A stretch of 11,018 nucleotides of DNA from JAXHUA01 sp034189695 (GTDB lineage Bacteria > Chloroflexota > Dehalococcoidia > E44-bin15): assembly GCA_034189695.1 (NCBI GenBank), contig JAXHUA010000069.1:1-11018 (forward strand). The letters are read 5' to 3'. Under the pieces are notes generated by a model, which was not told the DNA's origin, did no database searches, and was given only the letters and a program-made list of their open reading frames with translations. The translations under genes were made by a program, and so were the position numbers. Positions 5,923 through 11,018 of this stretch are shown here, piece after piece. The first letter of the stretch is position 1, and each line of letters begins with the position of its first letter.

Positions 5923-7563
5923 TCACTCCCACAGGTCCGCCTCCACCTCCCCGGTCTTCTTCCGCTCCAGCGCCTCCCGGAAGCCGAACTCGCGGTACGA
6001 TTCCCGCGAGCCGTACTCCCTCGTCCGCACCACCACCGGCATGGGCACAGCGTGCCCGAATATGAGCGCCTGCTGCTTGCTGTCCAGCCTGGCGAGCACC
6101 GACCTGAGCTCGCTCTTGCCCGAAACCCCGGTGAGGACGCTCTCGATGTCCCGCTCGTCGTCGAGAAGACAGGTTATCTTGGTGCCAAGCTGGCTCATCA
6201 CCTCATCGTCAATCCCGCTGGGGCGCTGGTCGATGACCATGAGCGTCACCCTGTACTTGCGCATCTCCCGGGCGATGGTGCCGAATATGGTCTGCCCGGA
6301 GATGTCCGGGCTGAGGAACTTATGCGCCTCCTCGATGGTGATGACCAGCGGCTCCGGCTTGGCGCCCTCGCCGCCCACCGCACTCTCCACCCGCTCGCGA
6401 TAGCGCTCGTGGATGCGGCGCGTCAGGAGGTTGGACACCAGAATGTACGCCGCGACGGCATCGCCGTAGCGTCCGAACTCGAGGACTACGCTGACCCCGC
6501 GGTCGAGGTGCTCCAGGACCCGCTGGAGAGCGTTCTCTCTGGCGTGCGGTACGAGAAAGCGCAGTCGCCGCAGCATCTCCAGACGGCGGCGCAGCGCCGC
6601 CAGGGTAGCCTCGTGCTCGCCCAGGCCCTGCGCCAGCTCGCTCAGCTCCTCCCGGCCTTCGACGGCAAGGAAGCTCTCCAGCCACCTGCGCTCGCCGAAC
6701 CTCCGCGCCAGGCGGTACGTCGCCTGGACCGCGGCGTCGGTAAGGCCCATCGTCTCACGAAGCATGGCCACGTCCTCCGGCTCGACCTCGTCATAGCCGA
6801 TCTCCACCACGAAGTCGGTGGAGACACCCCGCTTCCTGGCGTTCTCCTCGTCGAGGGTGAAGACGGCGACCTTCGAGGGAAAGAGCTGCTTAAGCGCCTT
6901 GACCTCGATACCAGCCTCGCTGGTCCCCTTCCAGCCGTACTCGTTGTGCATGTCGAATACCAGGTTCACCGCCGCGTTCTCCTGTATGATGCCGATGAGA
7001 AGGAGCCGGGCGAGGAAGGTCTTGCCAGTGCCGCTCTTGCCGAACACGCCGCTGGAGCGCGCCGCAAGCTCCGCCGGGCTGAGACGCACCCTGGTCTCCA
7101 TATCGAGCGGCGTACCGATGTAGAACTGCTTCTCGTCCACCTGGCCGAACACCCGCTCCACGTCCGGCTCGCCAGCCTCGCGCACCACCGAGAAATGGGC
7201 CGGTACGGTCTTCACCGGCTGCGGCCCCTCGAGCAGGCTGGAGGCGTCGCCCCCTATGGTGAGCACCGGGAGCACGTGCAGCCGGCCGAACGTGCTCGTG
7301 CCGGACAGGACCTCGACCATGAAGGGATCGGACAGGTCGGGCGGGTTCGCCATGAGCCTCGGGTCCGCCGCATCCAGGGCGACATCGGTCACCATGCCGA
7401 AGAAGCGTCGCTTCTCCCCCTCAATGGTGACGTAGCGGCCCACCGCCATGTCCTCAACGGACACATCGCTGTCGAGCCGCGCCTCCACCCCCTTCGTCAG
7501 CGAGCCGGCCACAACGACGCCAAGCCTTCTCTCGCCCGGCGCCTGCGAGTTCTCCACCATCAC
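5923..7563 (-). CDS. herA: HerA-type hexameric DNA translocase ATPase
   Basis: HerA is a FtsK/HerA-superfamily ATPase that pumps DNA and works with NurA in DNA-end resection (family knowledge, chiefly from archaea). The protein is 546 aa, close to the usual 500-600. An N-terminal HAS-barrel-like region spans about 12-120, with GRYVTIEGEKRRFFGMVTDV. The ATPase core follows: Walker A GKSGTGKT at 175-182 and Walker B LVITIEEAH near 406-414, with E411 and E412. Next come AREMRKYRVTLMVIDQRPS (431-449), holding the candidate arginine finger and sensor Gln, and a C-terminal strap-like region (about 500-546). A helical insert at about 260-350 separates the Walker motifs. Translation begins at GTG (7563) or the next codon ATG (7560); the upstream gene's stop TGA lies inside GTGATG, which implies translational coupling. 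GGAGG stands 8 bases before the GTG. The nurA gene lies four genes upstream in the same direction, which supports HerA over other DUF87 ATPases. Confidence 0.93.
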   Translation of the reverse strand: MMVENSQAPGERRLGVVVAGSLTKGVEARLDSDVSVEDMAVGRYVTIEGEKRRFFGMVTDVALDAADPRLMANPPDLSDPFMVEVLSGTSTFGRLHVLPVLTIGGDASSLLEGPQPVKTVPAHFSVVREAGEPDVERVFGQVDEKQFYIGTPLDMETRVRLSPAELAARSSGVFGKSGTGKTFLARLLLIGIIQENAAVNLVFDMHNEYGWKGTSEAGIEVKALKQLFPSKVAVFTLDEENARKRGVSTDFVVEIGYDEVEPEDVAMLRETMGLTDAAVQATYRLARRFGERRWLESFLAVEGREELSELAQGLGEHEATLAALRRRLEMLRRLRFLVPHARENALQRVLEHLDRGVSVVLEFGRYGDAVAAYILVSNLLTRRIHERYRERVESAVGGEGAKPEPLVITIEEAHKFLSPDISGQTIFGTIAREMRKYRVTLMVIDQRPSGIDDEVMSQLGTKITCLLDDERDIESVLTGVSGKSELRSVLARLDSKQQALIFGHAVPMPVVVRTREYGSRESYREFGFREALERKKTGEVEADLWE

Positions 7564-8141
7564 GCCCTCAACCTCCGAAGGAGTGCGTTGAGCCTCTGAG
7601 TCTCGGCGCCAAGCAGTGTCGCCAGCTCCTTGCCGGCGCGTACGAGAAAGGCGCGGCGGTCCTCGTGCGCCGCCGCCGCATGGCGCAACGTTGCGGCAAC
7701 CAGCTCCCCGACCGGAGCCGGGGCATCGACCAGAATGCTGAGGAAGTCCAGTGACCGCGTGAACTGGGCCACCTCCTCACCATCGCAGATGAATGCGAAG
7801 CTGTGAATACGGGCGGGACGCGGGGGCAGGCAATGCCGGGGCGCATCGTTGTCGCGATAGCCCAGCACCAGCGCAGTGAAATCAGTGCGCAGCAGCTTTG
7901 CCAGTTGAGGGCTCGACCGGTACACGTCGGCCTCCGTCGCTTCCAGGCTGCCGCGCGCTATGGGGCGCCGCCCCGGCTCGATGCTGGTGGTCGCTGCGCT
8001 CGATACAACACCATATATGTCCACTTCGCCGTCAGTGGTCCTGACCAGGCTGCCGAATGGCGGCGGCTGGTGCAGCTCGTAGCACTGCGCCACGAACTCT
8101 GTGGTGCTGGCCTCTACCACTTCACCGACTCTGTCCGTCAC
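7560..8141 (-). CDS. Stand-alone HAS-barrel-like protein of the HerA-NurA cluster
   Basis: The protein is 193 aa. Residues 4-60 (VGEVVEASTTEF, then FGSLVRTTDGEVDIYGVVSSA) follow the pattern of the HAS barrel, the small beta-barrel found at the N-terminus of HerA and of F1-type ATP synthase subunits. The barrel of the neighbouring HerA has the equivalent GRYVTIEG...FFGMVTDVA. The rest is mixed and then helical, ending in a helical Arg/Leu-rich tail (145-193: RRAFLVRAGKELATLL). No ATPase motif is present. The start is GTG at 8141, with GGAGG 7 bases before it. The gene overlaps the herA start, so a one-to-one or fixed ratio with HerA is plausible. Separate barrel proteins next to herA and nurA are known in some bacteria (recalled, not searched). 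A role in HerA ring assembly or in loading onto NurA is inference. The barrel assignment is by pattern only. Confidence 0.75.
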   Translation of the reverse strand: MTDRVGEVVEASTTEFVAQCYELHQPPPFGSLVRTTDGEVDIYGVVSSAATTSIEPGRRPIARGSLEATEADVYRSSPQLAKLLRTDFTALVLGYRDNDAPRHCLPPRPARIHSFAFICDGEEVAQFTRSLDFLSILVDAPAPVGELVAATLRHAAAAHEDRRAFLVRAGKELATLLGAETQRLNALLRRLRA

Positions 8142-8216
8142 TACGCTTCCTCCAACGCGGCGACCTCCCGATCCTGGCGGCCGGTCCTCTTATGCCCCGC
8201 CATCCGGCGGCCGTGC

Positions 8217-8990
8217 TCAACCACGCCCATCTCTCAGTTTCCTGGTGTACTCCCTGAGCACGCCCACGACACTGTGGTCAGCTTCCGAGGCCGGGGCCCG
8301 GTCCGTCCTCTCGCTGTCCGGGACCAGCCCGAGCTTCCGCTGGACACCTTCGTAGACCTCCTTCACCACCGGATCGTTCACGTATACGCGCAGCATGTCC
8401 AGCGCCTGAGGGTAGTTGCCCGCTTCATCGAAGCTTTTCGCCAGCCAGCGACCCATGTGCGGCGTCAGCCTGCCGGTCTGGCGCAACCGTTCGTAGAGCA
8501 CGTCGATGGCCTTGCGCGGCTCGCCCGTCTCGCAGTAAAGCGCCGCCATCAGCTCAATGCCGCGGGCCAGGCTGGTCACCGACTCCCGCAGGACCTGCAA
8601 AGCCTCACCGGGCCTGCCGCTCCCACGGTACGCAGCAGCCAGTGCGACCGCCAGCGCTTCCCTCCTGTCCGGCGGAACGGAATCGCGGTCCACCCGCTCG
8701 ACGAAGCCCTCGATCTCGCCAGCCATCTGCTCGGGCTGCTCCAGGCAGGCACACAGCTCGAGGAGGAGGTCAGCATCCACGGGACTCGCTTCGCAGGCCA
8801 GCCGGGCCAGTCTCGACGCCAGCTCTCTGTACCCCGCCTCTCTCAACGCGGCGATGCCATTGGCGACAATGAGGTGGCGCGAGGTCTCGCCCACGTGCTT
8901 CAGGGCCTTCGCCGCCTGAGCCCTGACCTTCTCGTCGGCCACAGCGGTCAGCATCCGCTCGAACCCCGCCCTTTCCGGTTCGCCGTTCAT
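8217..8990 (-). CDS. TPR-like helical protein, downstream paralog of a tandem pair
   Basis: The function is unknown. The 257-aa protein is nearly all helical. Its 110-203 region carries TPR-like pairs with the usual small and aromatic positions: ALAAAYRGSGRPGEALQVL, LMAALYCETGEPRKAIDVLYERL and LAKSFDEAGNYPQALDML. Residues 10-203 align without gaps to 9-202 of the upstream neighbour with about 48% identity by eye, so the two arose by tandem duplication. The best-conserved block is ADE..R...AKALK.VG..SR.LIVANG (about 18-45). The tails diverge: this one ends VVGVLREYTRKLRDGRG. There is no signal peptide or membrane segment, so it is cytoplasmic. The ribosome site before the ATG at 8990 is weak (CAGGT), which may mean coupling to the gene 55 bases upstream. 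The barrel gene follows after 75 bases. TPR proteins usually act as scaffolds; a HerA-NurA scaffold role is inferred from position only. Confidence 0.85.
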   Translation of the reverse strand: MNGEPERAGFERMLTAVADEKVRAQAAKALKHVGETSRHLIVANGIAALREAGYRELASRLARLACEASPVDADLLLELCACLEQPEQMAGEIEGFVERVDRDSVPPDRREALAVALAAAYRGSGRPGEALQVLRESVTSLARGIELMAALYCETGEPRKAIDVLYERLRQTGRLTPHMGRWLAKSFDEAGNYPQALDMLRVYVNDPVVKEVYEGVQRKLGLVPDSERTDRAPASEADHSVVGVLREYTRKLRDGRG

Positions 8991-9045
8991 AACATACCTG
9001 CCAGACGGATACGCTCGCCGACCGCCAGGCGCTCAACAGAGACAG

Positions 9046-9816
9046 TCAAATGAGGCTCGAAAGGTCGTCCTCCGCTTTCTTTCTCTCGTAGTCGTCCGGC
9101 TGCGGGTGCTCGAAGGAAAGCCGGGGGATCTTCTGTCCACCCGGCTCCACCGGGAAGCCCAGTTCAGCCCTGGCCTTGTCGAAGATAGGCTGCACCGCGG
9201 CGTCCTCCTGGAACTGCGCCAGCTTGTCGAACGCCTGCTTGTAGTCGCCCAGGGCGTCGAACCCGCTCGCCATGCAGGACACCATTTCTGGGGTCAGCTT
9301 GCCGACATACTTGAGCCTCTCGTACAGCAGGTCGACAGCTTTCTGGGGCTCTCCCATCTCCAGGTACTGCCCGGCCAGCAACTCCACGGCGCGGGCAAGC
9401 TCGCTGTTCAGCTCTTCGAGCAACTGCACGCTGTCCGATTTCCTGCCGGCGTCCCGGTACGCCTCCGCCAGGGCCACCGTGACCTTCTGGCGCTCGTCCA
9501 GGGGCAGCGAGTCCAGGCCGACCCGCTCACGGTACTTCTCAATCTCGTTCACGGTCTCCTGGGGCTCTCCCATGGAGCCGCAAACCTCAAGCAGGAGGAA
9601 TGGGTCTTCCGGGCTCTCTTCGTGGGCCAGCCGTGCCAGCTTCAATGCCAGGTCGTCATGACCGCTCTCACGCGCTTTCGCCACGCCATTGGCGACGATG
9701 AGGCGCCGAGAAGCGTCACCTACGTACTTCAGTGCCTTGGCCACATGGCTTCTCGCTCGCTCATCGGCGACGGACCCAATCATGCCTTCGATTTCCGATT
9801 TCAACTCTTCATCCAT
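9046..9816 (-). CDS. TPR-like helical protein, upstream paralog of a tandem pair
   Basis: The function is unknown. The protein is 256 aa, helical and cytoplasmic. TPR-like units lie at about 113-135 (VALAEAYRDAGRKSDSVQLL), 146-167 (LLAGQYLEMGEPQKAVDLL) and 182-200 (MASGFDALGDYKQAFDKLA). A less typical helical pair lies at about 54-95. The N-terminal block VADERARSHVAKALKYVG...LIVANG (16-45) is the region most like the downstream paralog and may be a family signature, since it is more constrained than the repeats. The C-terminal tail (about 224-256) is Pro-rich, then charged, ending ERKKAEDDLSSLI, unlike its partner. The ATG at 9816 has AAAGGGG at 7-8 bases. It sits 77 bases after nurA and 55 before the paralog, within the same run of genes. 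Confidence 0.85.
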   Translation of the reverse strand: MDEELKSEIEGMIGSVADERARSHVAKALKYVGDASRRLIVANGVAKARESGHDDLALKLARLAHEESPEDPFLLLEVCGSMGEPQETVNEIEKYRERVGLDSLPLDERQKVTVALAEAYRDAGRKSDSVQLLEELNSELARAVELLAGQYLEMGEPQKAVDLLYERLKYVGKLTPEMVSCMASGFDALGDYKQAFDKLAQFQEDAAVQPIFDKARAELGFPVEPGGQKIPRLSFEHPQPDDYERKKAEDDLSSLI

Positions 9817-9893
9817 ACCAAACCCCTTTCAAGAAGCTATGTCACCCGCGGGACGCCAGCCCACGTGACGCGCGCCAGGCAGACCCCCGGGTC

Positions 9894-11018
9894 TCACGCC
9901 CATCTCAGTCTCTTGCTCTGCTGCTTGCCGGAGCCCGTGATGTCCATTCTATCTCTGGCCAGAGACATCTCTATCAGCTCCCAGAAACGCTCCCTGTCTA
10001 TCGCTGTCACAACGGCCTTCTCGTGCGCCTCCATCAGCGCCACCGGGTAACCATGACCGCGGCGGCACTGGTCCAACACAAGGGCATGGACCTGACCTAC
10101 CAGTTCCTCGTCCGCCGCGACCCAGTTCGGGACCTCCAGCCTGGCAACCTCCTCATCCAGCTTGAGATAGAAGAAGTGGATCTGGTGCTCGCCGTAGTGC
10201 TTGTGCACAAAGGGGGAGCCGGTAAGGAAGAGCGGCGACCTCTCGCCCTCCTCCAGAAGCGCTCCAAAGAGGTCCCGGTCCCGCACGCCAGCCACGGCGT
10301 CACACGCCCGGGAGCGTTCCTCGGAGCACTGGCGGTCGCAGTCGACCGGGTCGTGAGGACACAGCGCCACCCGCAGTGCATTCACCACATCCGTGCTACG
10401 AGGGTAGCTGATATAGCTGGTAAGGGCAAGACGCCTCTCCTTCATCGCGTCCAGGGCCGCCAGGAATCCATTTCCCAGAAGCTCGTCGGCAACGAACTCG
10501 CGAAAGGCCTGGACGCCCCAGAGGATGAGGGAGCCGTCCACCAGCGCTACCATTGCTCTCGCGCGCGGCAGCCCCTGCGCCAGCCTCGCCAGCGCCTTCA
10601 ACTCCTCCACACCCCGCCTGAGCCCCAGCAGCGCCCCCTCAACAAGCTCCTCCCGCCCCGCGGGGCCGGCAACCACCAGATCGTCCCCGAAGAGGAGCGA
10701 TGCCCGGCTCTCAAGAGACGCATCGGGGTTCTCTCCGTACTGCAGGAATACACTGCCGATGTTGACCAGGGAGCATTTCACCGAGCTGTGCCGGTCAACG
10801 TCGATGTGGGAGCCATCGGTGGCCAGCACCGCGAAATCAGCGGGGCAGGCGGGCGCCCGGTGGCGCTGCACGAGCCCGCTCGTCAGACCGGCGACAAGCC
10901 AGGTCGTGGTACTTGCGTCGATCTTCTCCTTCAGAGAGCCGGCGTCGACAGACTCGAGGAGACGCAAGGCGCCGGTGATTCGCTCTGCCCTGGACTTCTC
11001 CTCGGCCCTGAGCCTCGC
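9894..11018 (-). CDS. nurA: NurA-family nuclease, 5' end beyond the window
   Basis: NurA is a Mn-dependent 5'-3' nuclease that works as a dimer on HerA in DNA-end resection (family knowledge). The open frame runs to the right edge with no stop. In-frame codons at 10968-11018 give a plausible charged helix (RLRAEEKSRAERITGALRLL), so the TTG at 10967 is not the start and the true start lies outside. Counting residues from that TTG, motif I is ATDGSHI (49-55, D51) and the second acidic motif is LVDGSLI (142-148, D144). ISYPRS (186-191), the C-terminal HGYPVALMEAHEKAVVT (305-321) and DRERF (324-328) are also typical. Four cysteines (C203, C210, C214, C222) form a compact C-x6-C-x3-C-x7-C cluster, possibly a metal site. 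The short basic tail ends KQQSKRLRWA. The gene heads the visible operon, and herA follows three genes later. Confidence 0.88.
   Translation of the reverse strand, partial: ARLRAEEKSRAERITGALRLLESVDAGSLKEKIDASTTTWLVAGLTSGLVQRHRAPACPADFAVLATDGSHIDVDRHSSVKCSLVNIGSVFLQYGENPDASLESRASLLFGDDLVVAGPAGREELVEGALLGLRRGVEELKALARLAQGLPRARAMVALVDGSLILWGVQAFREFVADELLGNGFLAALDAMKERRLALTSYISYPRSTDVVNALRVALCPHDPVDCDRQCSEERSRACDAVAGVRDRDLFGALLEEGERSPLFLTGSPFVHKHYGEHQIHFFYLKLDEEVARLEVPNWVAADEELVGQVHALVLDQCRRGHGYPVALMEAHEKAVVTAIDRERFWELIEMSLARDRMDITGSGKQQSKRLRWA

Noticed and set aside
5791..7599. A 602-codon plus-strand frame opposite herA
   Set aside because: It is a shadow of herA, with a His/Arg/Leu-rich product and no recognisable domain. 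HerA on the other strand has full Walker motifs.
9894..10967. NurA as a complete 357-aa protein starting at 10967
   Set aside because: The codon there is TTG, and the frame stays open to the window edge with a plausible helical sequence. The gene is partial at its 5' end.
5923..11018. A clear antiphage defence island
   Set aside because: HerA-nuclease pairs do occur in defence systems. Here the nuclease is NurA, the classic repair partner, and no integrase, toxin, restriction gene or other defence gene is present. Repair is the simpler reading.

Overview
The window is GC-rich, and all eight genes are on the minus strand. It looks like a bacterial chromosome segment, most likely Chloroflexota (Dehalococcoidia-like). 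That placement is an inference: it rests on a HerA-NurA pair in a bacterial setting, a large secreted Ig-like repeat protein, and the dispersed repeat with core GTCATTGCGAGGAG on the minus strand. No marker gene in the window settles the taxonomy.

In transcription order (right to left), the first block is a HerA-NurA DNA-end-processing cluster. It holds nurA (9894 to the right edge, 5' end cut off), two tandem paralogous helical TPR-like proteins of 256 and 257 aa (9046-9816, 8217-8990), a stand-alone HAS-barrel-like protein (7560-8141) and herA (5923-7563), which overlaps the barrel gene by a few bases. The compact spacing suggests one operon. NurA would be the nuclease and HerA the hexameric translocase. 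The barrel protein and the two paralogs are candidate accessory subunits. This is the most interesting part of the window.

Next come a small four-helix membrane protein of unknown function (5409-5849, probable GTG start) and a chorismate-using enzyme (3876-5324). Its PIKGT motif identifies the latter as aminodeoxychorismate synthase component I (PabB, folate pathway) rather than anthranilate synthase TrpE. No pabA or pabC lies beside it.

The last gene (257-3691) encodes a secreted or membrane-tethered 1,144-aa protein with a galactose-binding-like N-terminal domain and eight Cys-rich Ig-like modules. It has its own transcription unit: a near-consensus sigma70 promoter at 3811-3839, a 15-bp palindrome over the -35 box, a leader of about 110 nt, and a strong intrinsic terminator at 200-233. 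The left end (1-180) carries 30-bp-period copies of the dispersed repeat. No tRNA, rRNA, CRISPR array, insertion sequence or integrase was seen.
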